A DNA stretch of 64,000 nt from positions 273,389 through 337,388 of the forward strand of contig NZ_FUZT01000007.1 in assembly GCF_900167445.1 (NCBI RefSeq), read 5' to 3'. A program made the translations under genes and the position numbers. This document shows positions 36,871-45,862 of this stretch, piece after piece. The notes beneath the pieces were generated by a model. That model had not been told where the DNA came from. It made no database searches and saw only the letters and a list, made by a program, of their open reading frames with translations. The DNA is from Maledivibacter halophilus. GTDB lineage: Bacteria > Bacillota > Clostridia > Peptostreptococcales > Caminicellaceae. Position 1 is the first letter of the stretch, and the number at the start of each line of letters is the position of its first letter.

Positions 36871-37000
36871 CCTACCCCTCACAAACCTAATATTTTATTA
36901 TTAAATTTTTAAAATATCAACATATAACTTCATACATCACATTTAATTCCAATTATAAATGAACTCTCTCTTTCTTCTAGAATACAATAATAAAATCACC

Positions 37001-37411
37001 CTATATAACCCCCATTACCACAACACCATACCCCCCTCCCAAATAAGGAACCAAAGCAACCTTTCCAATATCATCCAAGCCTTTATATCTAAAGTATAAC
37101 ACATTTACAAGTATTGCAAAAGCTAGTCCTAGACTACTTCCTAATAGTCCTCCAGAAAGCCCTAAATAAAAGGAACAAGCCCCAACTAACTTGATATCTC
37201 CTCCACCTAATGTTCCATTTTTTATTAATGCCACTACTAAAAATGGTAGTGGCACTAACAGCAATCCAAGTATAGATGTCACTATATTAACCTGAATTAA
37301 TCCTAGTAAAATAATCATAACATGGACCTTGTCAGGAATAATTCTTGTCTTAATATCGCAATAACTGGCATAAATTAAAACTACGATGAACAAGATATTT
37401 TTTATCATCAT
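37001..37411 (-). CDS. A24-type prepilin peptidase (TadV/CpaA-like)
   Basis: 136 aa, five to six membrane helices. The two catalytic aspartates are in SYCDIKTRIIPD (about residue 19) and GGGDIKLVGA (about 74), the GxGD motif of aspartic prepilin peptidases. It lacks the N-terminal methylase domain, like TadV/CpaA and FlaK. Likely substrates are the KRGEG/KKGEG pilin-like proteins at 27093 and 39124 and the KEGN protein at 26578. Confidence 0.85.
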   Translation of the reverse strand: MMIKNILFIVVLIYASYCDIKTRIIPDKVHVMIILLGLIQVNIVTSILGLLLVPLPFLVVALIKNGTLGGGDIKLVGACSFYLGLSGGLLGSSLGLAFAILVNVLYFRYKGLDDIGKVALVPYLGGGYGVVVMGVI

Positions 37412-37417
37412 TTTTCA

Positions 37418-37684
37418 TCACCTCACTACATATAGATTGGCTATCCTACCACCATCTTTATCAAACCTATTGTATATAAAAATATCGCCATTCTCTTCTA
37501 ATTTGCGTAAATTCTTACTTACTGTTGCTTTATGAACTCCTAATATCCTGCTAAGCCTTTTATGGGATATTTCTACCCTTCCATTTTCATCTGCCATCTC
37601 GCTTAGTAGCATATATAACAGCTTTCCCGATGCCGTTGTCTTTAAATTACCCGACACCCTATATCTTTCTATGTTTCTTGCCAT
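37418..37684 (-). CDS. Winged-helix DNA-binding protein
   Basis: 88 aa, a single winged helix-turn-helix (EISHKRLSRILGVHKATVSKNLRKLEENGDIF, residues about 39-70) of MarR/GntR-like form. Set among transfer genes, overlapping the preceding gene by 26 bases and only 6 bases before the peptidase gene. Probably a local regulator; ligand unknown. Confidence 0.7.
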   Translation of the reverse strand: MARNIERYRVSGNLKTTASGKLLYMLLSEMADENGRVEISHKRLSRILGVHKATVSKNLRKLEENGDIFIYNRFDKDGGRIANLYVVR

Positions 37685-38015
37685 ACTCGTCCTTCCTTTC
37701 TAGCTTATATTTATACCTATATTTCTTTTGACTTAAGGCATATTTTAATAAAAATCCAATCTGATCTACTACGGATACATTGGATATATCTTTAGTCAAC
37801 ATCATCACACTTCCTGATATGCTAATAAGCATAAATACAATGGTAACAACTGTATTTCTAAATAGAATAAATAGTAAAATATCAATGAATCCTGCTATTA
37901 TGGTTATCAATGTGGTTTTTATCACTTCTTCTTTTCCAAATCCATTAACTATTTCTTTTCTCAGTTTTAATCCCTGTGGTATATAAAGGGGTTTATCATT
38001 TTTCACTAGCTTCAC
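37659..38015 (-). CDS. VirB3/PrgI/TcpE-like membrane protein
   Basis: 118 aa, two adjacent membrane helices at about residues 32-72 after a basic start (YIPQGLKLRKEIVNGFGKEE) and a basic tail. Size and layout fit PrgI/TcpE/VirB3-type proteins that sit next to VirB4 and VirB6 in Gram-positive systems. Homology judged only by layout and context. Confidence 0.5.
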   Translation of the reverse strand: MKLVKNDKPLYIPQGLKLRKEIVNGFGKEEVIKTTLITIIAGFIDILLFILFRNTVVTIVFMLISISGSVMMLTKDISNVSVVDQIGFLLKYALSQKKYRYKYKLERKDEYGKKHRKI

Positions 38016-38225
38016 CTACTTATAATAAGTGAACATCAAATCTTTTATGGCATAGCATGATTCTGCTAAGATATAAAAGATAATGATGTTCCTGATTTTT
38101 TTCTTATAGGCACTTTCATCTTCTTCATTTGCTCCCATGAGGATAAAGCAATAAACAACTCTTAAAGTGACACCTACTCTAATAAGAATGAGGAAAGCAT
38201 CTGATAATTCTTTTATTAAATCCAC
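38016..38225 (-). CDS. Small membrane protein of the transfer region
   Basis: 69 aa with two hydrophobic segments (LILIRVGVTLRVVYCFILMG and IIIFYILAESCYAI) and a charged loop between. Ends directly before the VirB3-like gene. Not recognised; likely part of the inner-membrane channel. Confidence 0.6.
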   Translation of the reverse strand: MDLIKELSDAFLILIRVGVTLRVVYCFILMGANEEDESAYKKKIRNIIIFYILAESCYAIKDLMFTYYK

Positions 38226-38260
38226 TTTTACACCCCTTTCTTATATTTTGGTATCTGGTT

Positions 38261-39097
38261 TTATTTTTTAAAAATAGCTTTGCTCATTTGATATATCCTT
38301 GCTGTGGAATAAACCTTATTCATCATACCTCCACTTCCACCACCTGATATGATTAAAAATTCTTGTAGAAATTTAGGTGTTTTAATAGCTAATACCATGG
38401 CAGCAACACCCCAAAAAACATGGGCGTTAAGCATAAGCCCAACGCCCATTTTTGCTAATACAATCTGAATTAACACTCCTAATGTACTTTGAAAAAACTT
38501 CTGTAAATAGGTTTTAAATACCCCATTATCTCTATCCATTAAACCAACACAAGCAAGGGGAAGGCCTATTCTAAGTATCATGATTTCAAGTCCTCGTGTA
38601 AGAAACTGAATATACAATATGAAGAAGCAAATAAAAAAGATCAATGATACAATCCCTGTGAACAATCCAGCGGAAGATATACCACTGATAATTGCTGAAA
38701 AGTCTGTTGCCATATCACCTGATATAATGTTAATTAACTCACTGGACATATCTTCAATTACTGTAGCAAGCCATCCATACATAGTGGGGAAGCATATGGC
38801 GATTGCAAGTGCCTTTAAAAATCCTACAAACATGATGGCTGGTTCTACATCTGAGTCTCCATCCTGCCACAAAACATATCGGTCAAATCCTTTCTTAAGA
38901 AACTTTAGGATAATCAATGAGATACCAAAGCTAAAGAATATATCGAAAATACTTTGGATAGCATTTATCCCTAGTAACGTATCCATATATCTTTCTGAAT
39001 ATAGCACCATGGGTACTAGCCCTTCTAAAAGAGTGTCTACATAAACAAGACACCCTGATAGAACGGCTGAAATAAGGAGCATGATAACAACTTCCAC
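38261..39097 (-). CDS. VirB6/TrbL-like polytopic membrane channel protein
   Basis: 278 aa with five to six membrane helices and a C-terminal glycine-rich patch (ISGGGSGGMMNK). The segment MILRIGLPLACVGLMDRDNGVFKTYLQKF is typical of VirB6/TrbL proteins of Firmicute ICEs. Forms part of the DNA channel in the inner membrane. Confidence 0.75.
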   Translation of the reverse strand: MEVVIMLLISAVLSGCLVYVDTLLEGLVPMVLYSERYMDTLLGINAIQSIFDIFFSFGISLIILKFLKKGFDRYVLWQDGDSDVEPAIMFVGFLKALAIAICFPTMYGWLATVIEDMSSELINIISGDMATDFSAIISGISSAGLFTGIVSLIFFICFFILYIQFLTRGLEIMILRIGLPLACVGLMDRDNGVFKTYLQKFFQSTLGVLIQIVLAKMGVGLMLNAHVFWGVAAMVLAIKTPKFLQEFLIISGGGSGGMMNKVYSTARIYQMSKAIFKK

Positions 39098-39123
39098 GGT
39101 TGCACCTCCTAAAATATTCTTTT

Positions 39124-39342
39124 TTAGCCATTGTAGTTAAACATGTCAATAATACGTTCCCTTAGTTCTGGAAGCACCACATCACCAATTAATGCATATA
39201 ATCCTGCTAAGATTAAAGCTCCAAGTACAACACTAATAAGAATAGTAATGGCTGTATTTAGAGCCCCTTCTCCTTTTTTGTCCCTCATAATGCTACCTAT
39301 TCTAACTCTTAAATTCATTGCCATTTTGTTTAATTGTTTCAT
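39124..39342 (-). CDS. DUF6133-type small pilin-like protein
   Basis: 72 aa. Leader MRDKKGEG followed by one membrane helix (ALNTAITILISVVLGALILAGLYALIG) and a short charged tail ending in FNYNG. I recall this as the DUF6133 family of conjugative elements. The KKGEG junction resembles a class III prepilin cleavage site and it has Flp-pilin size, so it may be the major pilin of the Tad-like machine. That function is inference. Confidence 0.7.
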   Translation of the reverse strand: MKQLNKMAMNLRVRIGSIMRDKKGEGALNTAITILISVVLGALILAGLYALIGDVVLPELRERIIDMFNYNG

Positions 39343-39395
39343 TGAAATTCTCTCCTTTGTCTTTTTTATTTTTTAATAAATTTCCTTAAATGCTT

Positions 39396-39752
39396 TTATA
39401 AGTAGTAACCAACAATGAGATTAATAATGGCACTACCAAGAACAGCTCCAATGACAGATACAATAGCTGTTGTAATACGATTGTTCCATCTTTTTTGATC
39501 CTGCTCATCTGCTCCACTTCTTCTTATGAAAAAGTAAATGATTAAAAGCCCACCAACTACAGGAGCAATTATCATCAACCATGTTGTCACATCATTTAAT
39601 AACGCTTCTGTCCCTGTTACTAACTTACTGCTTTGAACATCATTTGAAGGTGCAGCCATTGCAACGGTCCCATTAAAAAACAGCACTTGTAAAGCAATAA
39701 GTACTGACAAGCTCTTTCTCTTTATGCTTTTAATTATATTAATCTTCATCAC
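39396..39752 (-). CDS. VirB2/TrbC-like pilin or channel protein
   Basis: 118 aa. Signal-peptide-like start with cleavage near AMAAPS (residue 35), two membrane helices (VTTWLMIIAPVVGGLLIIYFFI and TTAIVSVIGAVLGSAIINLI) and a charged loop between, the layout of VirB2-like subunits. Located between VirD4 and the VirB6-like gene. Confidence 0.7.
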   Translation of the reverse strand: MMKINIIKSIKRKSLSVLIALQVLFFNGTVAMAAPSNDVQSSKLVTGTEALLNDVTTWLMIIAPVVGGLLIIYFFIRRSGADEQDQKRWNNRITTAIVSVIGAVLGSAIINLIVGYYL

Positions 39753-39766
39753 CCCCTTCTTTTTTA

Positions 39767-41872
39767 CTATTTTCGTTCCTCATATTGAAAGGATTTTCTT
39801 GATTGTTCCAATTGAGCTTTTAACATTGCTTCTGTGTTTCCCTCCTTGTGAAACTCCCATATGTTCCATGTACCAATGGCATTCACCCTTTTTCTTTCTT
39901 GTCTTTTCCCTTCTCTATAACTTCGTATGTCTCTGTTATGCTCCTTATCACCTAGTCCATACAGCTTATTAAATAGCCATTTACTTAAATCAGGCACCTT
40001 CATTATTGCTGGATGATTTCTTGATGTTACAAGAACATAAGGTCTGCTAATGAGCTTGATTTCATCCACTGTTAATAGTGCCCTATGGGTTAGATTAGTT
40101 GAATGGGAAGTAGATGGAGTTGTATATTTTCCATGGGAACTACTTAGTGAATAGGTGGATACGGTGTAATTACCAAGTTTCTTTGATATTTCTTCTAAGG
40201 TGTTTAAATCATCTGCCTGCAAATATATCCAGGTCTCACAGTTTCCTTTAATGGTTTGTGCCACCTCTTTTTTATATATTTCATCTAATTGGGAAAAACT
40301 TTGTATAAATAAATTAAAGCGAATCCCCCTTCCACCACCAACAGTTAACTTATTTCCAAAGTCAGGTATTTGAGTGAAATTCCCAAACTCATCCAGTACC
40401 ATGTTTACCCTTTTTTCAAGTCTTCCTCCTCGATTATCTGCCACTTTTACCAGTGCCATATAGCATTGGTTAACAAACAAGCTTGCAAGGGAATAATAGG
40501 TTCTTTTTTCATCAGGTAATATGATAAATAGAGCTGTTTTCTTACTACTAATGCGGCTAGGATTAACATCACTTTCACAGGTCATGGAATAAATAAGTGG
40601 GTTAGTAAATAGCCTTAAATTTGTTAAAGCTGAAGTAAAAAACGACCCTTTAGTTTTAGAAGGGGCAACCTCTGATATAGATAACAGTCCCCTTGCAGGA
40701 TGATTACTTGGAATTGTTTCAAGGTAACTGGTTAATGGCATTTTCCCATTGATTGTTTTACACATTTCACTAATAAAAAAGTACACATTACTCATGTTTT
40801 GAAACCTTCTATTATTGCCCTGTCGATTATCATAAACTACGGACATAATAGCTGCTGCTATAATACTGGCTTCACCGTTCGACCAGATCTTCTCATTATG
40901 ACTATTTTCAGGTACTAAAGAAGCTGTTAAATCCCATGTAGCTTCTATAGCTCCTGGTAAATTATCTTCATCTATGGCATCTATAATAGGTTGTAGAAAA
41001 TTATAGCGATGGGACTTTAATGGATTTTTAAAATCCAATGCTATGACATGATAACCTAGATGATTAAGATAAGGAGCTGTGTAGTTATAAAGCTCTGATT
41101 TGGGGTCGGATATAACCATACTTTCTCCTGACAGCCCTAATACACCAATGGTTTCAAGAACAATACTTCTTGTTTTACCACTTCTTGTGGCTCCAATACA
41201 AAGGGTATGGGTGTCATCATCTATATAGTAAATCCTCTCCCTTCCCCTTTCTTTTTTCATTCCAAGAACAATTCCTCCACTTTTTAGCGTTTGATTTTCT
41301 TCGGATTTCGGAGCACTCTCCTGTTTATCATAGGCTTTTGCAGTCTCTTCTTTAAGTAGCCTTTCATATGTTGAAATTTCGGATTCCTCATCTGTTCCTT
41401 CCCCTTGGTCACCCGTTATCACTCCTTCATTTTTCATTGATTTAACTTCCTCATCTGCTAATTCCTTAAGCTTTTTTACTTGATCATCTTCACTATTTAA
41501 CATAAAGGATTTGAAATACATTTCCTGCTCCTTATCTGTTAGCCATCTTGCTGAGCCAAATTGCTTTTGACCTGCGGAAACTGGTGTTGAAATGTTAGGG
41601 GTAATCTGAATTAAGTCCGATTGATAGGGTTTATGGTTAGCTACATAATAATAAACCACACCAAGCAAGAGGATTCCATCAAAACACAAAAAAAGCAGCA
41701 AATGTTCTTTGCTACTACATAAACTTGCTATGATAGTTTTTAATGGAAACCACTTAACTGTATCTATCTTTTTACTAAGTAAATAGTGAAGATTTGTTGT
41801 AAAAATCAGATTGAAAACTGTTCCTAATAGAAGTATGAGCCCACTAACAAATCCTTTTGTTTTTTTATCCAG
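39767..41872 (-). CDS. VirD4/TraG-type coupling protein
   Basis: 701 aa if read from CTG 41872, the only sensible start: GGGAGGG lies 7 bases upstream and the frame opens there with two membrane helices (about residues 8-24 and 58-80), as VirD4 requires. The TTG at 41701 would lose the first helix. Walker A GATRSGKTRS near residue 224, FKNPLKSHRYNFLQP, Walker B MVLDEFGNFTQIPD and the VirD4 segment GGGRGIRF follow. It links the relaxase-DNA complex to the channel. Confidence 0.9.
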   Translation of the reverse strand: MDKKTKGFVSGLILLLGTVFNLIFTTNLHYLLSKKIDTVKWFPLKTIIASLCSSKEHLLLFLCFDGILLLGVVYYYVANHKPYQSDLIQITPNISTPVSAGQKQFGSARWLTDKEQEMYFKSFMLNSEDDQVKKLKELADEEVKSMKNEGVITGDQGEGTDEESEISTYERLLKEETAKAYDKQESAPKSEENQTLKSGGIVLGMKKERGRERIYYIDDDTHTLCIGATRSGKTRSIVLETIGVLGLSGESMVISDPKSELYNYTAPYLNHLGYHVIALDFKNPLKSHRYNFLQPIIDAIDEDNLPGAIEATWDLTASLVPENSHNEKIWSNGEASIIAAAIMSVVYDNRQGNNRRFQNMSNVYFFISEMCKTINGKMPLTSYLETIPSNHPARGLLSISEVAPSKTKGSFFTSALTNLRLFTNPLIYSMTCESDVNPSRISSKKTALFIILPDEKRTYYSLASLFVNQCYMALVKVADNRGGRLEKRVNMVLDEFGNFTQIPDFGNKLTVGGGRGIRFNLFIQSFSQLDEIYKKEVAQTIKGNCETWIYLQADDLNTLEEISKKLGNYTVSTYSLSSSHGKYTTPSTSHSTNLTHRALLTVDEIKLISRPYVLVTSRNHPAIMKVPDLSKWLFNKLYGLGDKEHNRDIRSYREGKRQERKRVNAIGTWNIWEFHKEGNTEAMLKAQLEQSRKSFQYEERK

Positions 41873-41905
41873 TAGTTATCCCTCCCTTTAAGACATATAT
41901 TCAAA

Positions 41906-42058
41906 TTATTTGCCATCTTCCTCTCCTTCTTTGACACAATTTTTAATCATGCAATAATAGCGTATATGCTCCTGACCATCTATATCTTTCCTTTTCTCTT
42001 TATGGAGTAAGTATAAGCAATGGTCGCATTTATATTGATTGCTGAATGTTCTACCCAT
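41906..42058 (-). CDS. Small cysteine-rich zinc-binding-type protein
   Basis: 50 aa, missed by length cut-offs. ATG 42058 has AAGGAG 8 bases upstream. Cysteines in CDHC and later YYC..KNC give a CxxC-(21)-C-(4)-C pattern that could bind zinc. Sits between the relaxase and the coupling protein, so it may assist the relaxosome. Unknown family. Confidence 0.6.
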   Translation of the reverse strand: MGRTFSNQYKCDHCLYLLHKEKRKDIDGQEHIRYYCMIKNCVKEGEEDGK

Positions 42059-42070
42059 ATTGCCAACTCC

Positions 42071-43025
42071 TTACATCTGATTCTCCTTCTCTTTGTCCCA
42101 ATTGAAACCTTCTCCCTTTTTCATTTCTGCTATTTCATCCTGTTTAGCTGTTCCTTCTAGCCTTGATAAAGGAAAAGCATGACCTCCTGTGCCATGCCCA
42201 TTATCTATATCATCTAATTCAAATAATTTTACTGCTGATAAAACTACATCAAATTTTGCTTTAGCTACTTGTTCAGTCATCTGTTGTTTATTTAAATCAA
42301 ATCGCTTTAAAAGTGCTTCTTTTGTAAATTTCTCTGGAGGATATAGTTTTCTGTTTCTGCATTTCTTACCATCTGGATTTATGAAAGTAATGTACTTGCG
42401 TTCATCTGACCAATGAACCCCATACCCTAATTGCTTCAACTTCTCTATAAAATCATCTTTTGAGATTGAACAGCGTTTAGCATGCTTTACTGCTAAGAAA
42501 AGCTCATATTTCCAGCTTTTCTCTTTCACTTTAGAACGATATTCACCTCGATTTATATGTGCTCCCTTTTTACCATGGGTTATCATAAGACCATATTTTC
42601 TACAGATTTCGTCTGAATAGTCCTTTAGACTTTGGAGCTCTTCTTTACTCATCTTCCACTTCATGCCTGTATAAGAATTGACAGTATTCAAAACAAAATG
42701 GGTATGGAGATTGTCTGTATCCATATGAGTTCCATAGACCACCTGAAATCCTTTGAACTTATCCATTAAAAGTAACTCATCTGCAATAGCCTTTACAGTT
42801 TCTGGTGATATATTTTCGTGATTAGAAAAAGACTGAACGAAGTGTATATATTGTCGTCCAGTCTCTTTATAGTAACTTCTCTTAGTCATAACAAAATCAT
42901 TATAAGCATTATCGGCATCACAGTTAAAACCACTGTATAAGCCAAGTTGAGTTTTATCTTCACGGAGAATATAATCAATTATTCTCCTTAGCCCTGTATA
43001 CGTCTTGTTTCTTCCGTTAAAAAGG
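42071..43025 (-). CDS. MobP-type relaxase, main exon (interrupted by a group II intron)
   Basis: Full gene = complement of 42071-43025 joined to 45543-45562, 975 bases, 324 aa, in frame. The first exon supplies only ATG plus 17 bases (MAIIEQ..); the second continues NGRNKTYTGLRRIIDYI. Metal motif HMDTDNLHTHFVLN (HUH-type) is near residue 118; GRQYIHFVQSF is the typical preceding motif. Relaxases nick oriT and stay bound to the DNA. Without splicing, the longest remaining frame from ATG 42889 lacks the N-terminal motif I region, so activity would need intron splicing. Confidence 0.85.
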
Positions 43026-43081
43026 TAAGCAAGATACCGCCATACTAAATTTCTTTAGCGGTCTGTATCTAACTCCCTCCC

Positions 43082-43115
43082 GAACCACACGTACACCTCT
43101 CGATGTATGTGGCTC
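43082..43115 (-). ncRNA. Group II intron domain V (catalytic hairpin)
   Basis: Exactly 34 bases, starting GAGCCACATACATCG and ending GTGTGGTTC on the minus strand; the arms GAGCCACATAC / GTGTGGTTC pair with a tetraloop GAGA, and the size is that of catalytic domain V. Confidence 0.8.
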
Positions 43116-43131
43116 TCCATCTATCTATAAT

Positions 43132-45003
43132 CTAACAATTGTAATGTATAATATTGTGGCAGTCTATGCATACTGCCATTGTTTTTCTACGTTTTCCTAT
43201 CATAATTCTTTCCCATTCATGATTTCCTTTGAGGTCTTTTAGTTTTTTAACTTGATGAATTGTTATCTCTTCTTTTGTTTCGCCACATAGCTCACAAGTT
43301 TTACTTCTAAGTTGAGCTATAAGGCTGTTAGGTCTAATATATTTCTGAAACTGTGGTAATAAGTCGGTGTATTCTAGTGTATAGCCCTTTTTTCTTTTGA
43401 AGCCATCATTATAAAATGTGGTTTGCTTTATTCCTTGTTTTGTCATGTAATTGACTGTAAATACACCATTTCGCTTATATTGTTTGATTATCTTAGACAT
43501 TGATGTTCTGTACTTGCCTGCAAAGGTTTTATACATACTATACTCCATTATATGTCCAAAATTACTCAACACAGTTGCATTATTGGCAAGGCAATAATAA
43601 TTGTATAAGCCTCTGATTTCAGAGTTATATTTACCTACTATTGCTTCATCTGACATATTAATTAATTGACCTCTATGTGTTGGAATCCATTTATCTTTAC
43701 CGTCTATATCCTTTTCAATCTTAAGTGCTTTATACTCCATTAGTTTATTGAACCATTTATCATGTGGTACATATAATTGTACTGCTCCATACCACGCTTT
43801 AACCATTTGACCTTTTGAGTTTTTCTTTAAGCTATTGCTTCTTGAGACTGTTATATCATACCCTAGAAATCGTGCCATATCTGACGAATGGGTTATCTTC
43901 GATTTTTCCATTGACATTTCCAGTTTCATAGCATTATTTATAAATCTAGCAATATCACTTTTCACTTTTTGAGCGTCTTGTTTACTGCCGATAATGCCAA
44001 TGATAAAATCATCAGCATATCTGCCATATTGTAGCCGTTTAAATGTTGAGTCATTAGCTAGGTAATAAGGTTGCTCTTGCATAAGTTTCCTGTGTTCTTT
44101 CCTCTTTTTAAGGGCTGTCTTTTTCTCATCTGCACTCATGCCCTCCCAATTTTCTGTACATTTAAACATTGCTCTTTGGTGTTTTGTGTATTTAGGATTT
44201 ACTTTTCGCCTTTTTCGCTCTCCTATGTCAAATTTACTTTTATATTTATCCATAAACTCGTCTAATTTATTTAAATATATATTTGCTAAGATAGGACTTA
44301 TTCCTGACCCTTGTGGTGCTCCACTATGTGTTTTCTCATATATGAATTGCTCCATATATCCAGCTCTTAGGAACTTCCACAGTAAAGCTATAAAGTGCTC
44401 ATCTGCAACTCTTTGCCTAATGATATCTATTAATATGTGATGGTCAAAGCTATCAAAACAAGCCCTTATATCACCTTCAATAAACCACTTTACTCCTTTG
44501 AATTTTTTCTGTATTTGTGTCAATGCAGTATGACAGCTTCTTTTAGGTCTAAATCCATGAGAGTTTATAGAGAAGTTTGGTTCAAAAATACTTTCTAGTA
44601 TCAGCCTTGTAACTCCTTGGATAAGTTTATCATCTGCTGATGGTATTCCTAATGGGCGTTTCTTTGAGCTATTTTTTTTATCAATATATACCCTTTTTAC
44701 TGGGTTGGGTTGATAACTTTTGTCTCTCATTTTATTAATAATTTTATTGATTCGAGATAAGCTCATATTGTCAATGGTTCTCCCATCAATTCCTGGTGTC
44801 ATACTACCCTTTGTGGCATAAATATTTTTATATGCTAGGATATAGAATTCAGGATTGTAGAAATTTCTATATAACCTTTTGTACTTATACTCAGGCTTTT
44901 TAGCCTGTTTTGTTAGATTTTTCAATACATCAACTGGATTTCTCAATGTCTCAACACATCCTTCCGTTTTAGTATTAAAAGATAGACTGCTCCCCTTCGC
45001 CAT
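43132..45003 (-). CDS. ltrA: Group II intron reverse transcriptase/maturase with HNH endonuclease (LtrA-like)
   Basis: 623 aa. RT blocks include KRPLGIPSADDKLIQ, GDIRACFDSFDHH, SGAPQGSGISPILANI and the catalytic YADDFIIGI (about residue 327); a maturase X domain follows; the C-terminus is an HNH zinc module CELCG (about 573) ... CIDCHNIIHY. It helps the intron fold and splice and copies it into new sites. Intact, so the intron may still move. Confidence 0.93.
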   Translation of the reverse strand: MAKGSSLSFNTKTEGCVETLRNPVDVLKNLTKQAKKPEYKYKRLYRNFYNPEFYILAYKNIYATKGSMTPGIDGRTIDNMSLSRINKIINKMRDKSYQPNPVKRVYIDKKNSSKKRPLGIPSADDKLIQGVTRLILESIFEPNFSINSHGFRPKRSCHTALTQIQKKFKGVKWFIEGDIRACFDSFDHHILIDIIRQRVADEHFIALLWKFLRAGYMEQFIYEKTHSGAPQGSGISPILANIYLNKLDEFMDKYKSKFDIGERKRRKVNPKYTKHQRAMFKCTENWEGMSADEKKTALKKRKEHRKLMQEQPYYLANDSTFKRLQYGRYADDFIIGIIGSKQDAQKVKSDIARFINNAMKLEMSMEKSKITHSSDMARFLGYDITVSRSNSLKKNSKGQMVKAWYGAVQLYVPHDKWFNKLMEYKALKIEKDIDGKDKWIPTHRGQLINMSDEAIVGKYNSEIRGLYNYYCLANNATVLSNFGHIMEYSMYKTFAGKYRTSMSKIIKQYKRNGVFTVNYMTKQGIKQTTFYNDGFKRKKGYTLEYTDLLPQFQKYIRPNSLIAQLRSKTCELCGETKEEITIHQVKKLKDLKGNHEWERIMIGKRRKTMAVCIDCHNIIHYNC

Positions 45004-45542
45004 GTACTAAGCCTTCCTTAGCTCAGACTACTATGAAAGCTCTGTTTCCATATCGAATATTCAAAGCCTTTGCTTATAGCCTAGCGGCATTTCGACTTAG
45101 GAAATCTCCGTTTAGGTTAAATAAGATAAGCTTGTTATGTTGTCGGATACGACTTTCCCCATTTACTATTCCCTATAGTTGACTTGATACGAGTACATCA
45201 CATTAGTACACTAATTATATACTAATGCCAGTATCAGATAGCGTTACAACCTCATTTCACTATGGGTCATTGTAGCCCCAGTCTCTGACTATCGTTCAAG
45301 AAATACATCTTTTATCCTCATACATAACTTTTCACCTCAGCAATTCAGTCGCAATCTTTGAGGTTAGATTGACTTTCTGCTTTTTCCAGCATGCTACACT
45401 CCCCACTCGGTTTCCGTCATGGATAAGCTGGCTAGTGATAAGTTGTAACCAAAGTTACTTTTGTACTTTTACTTACCATTTGCTCAGAACGGAATCTTAT
45501 TAAACCCCCGTAGGCCTTCTTAGACTCTACTTACGGACGCAC

Positions 45543-45840
45543 ATTTGTTCAATAATAGCCATATGGCATGTATCTCCTTTTTAATAGGCATAATATCTAT
45601 GGTATTGAGCTTTCCTTGATGTACTAATATTAATGCTTGGTTGAAATTTCCTCCTAACCTTGCTAGTTGACGGGTATGTTCCTTTAATCCATCATAAATC
45701 TTTATATCTCTTTCTAATGCCTGTAAACATACGTATTGACTAATATTCATTTTTCCCTTTTTAGCTTTTCTTTCAATTTGGTTATACTCTGTTTCTGTTA
45801 CCCTAAGTCCAATAAATCTTTCTTTTTTTATGACCATCAT
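45543..45840 (-). CDS. mobC: MobC-like relaxosome protein, first exon (interrupted by the intron)
   Basis: Full gene = complement of 42988-43025 joined to 45543-45840, 111 aa after splicing, ending NKSFLTEETRRIQG. Ribbon-helix-helix start (RFIGLRVTETEYNQIERKAK) and the MobC signature ARLGGNFNQ near residue 67. MobC binds oriT and helps the relaxase. Unspliced, the last residues become NKCASVSRV from intron sequence. ATG 45840 is preferred to 45873, which lies inside a terminator. Overlaps the start of the relaxase gene in another frame. Confidence 0.8.
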
Positions 45841-45862
45841 CTCTTTTTTTTCATAGAAAAAA

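Larger units (their letters stand above)
43026..45542 (-). mobile_element. Group II intron with LtrA-type ORF
   Basis: 5' end GTGCGTCC at 45542 fits the GUGYG consensus. A 34-base domain V (complement 43082-43115, GAGCC...GGTTC) and a domain VI hairpin follow the ORF. Restoring both flanking frames puts the 3' end at 43026 (..GCTTA), one base short of the usual -AY end at 43025 (..TTAC), so that boundary is uncertain by one base. The element lies in the overlap of mobC and the relaxase gene. Confidence 0.85.
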
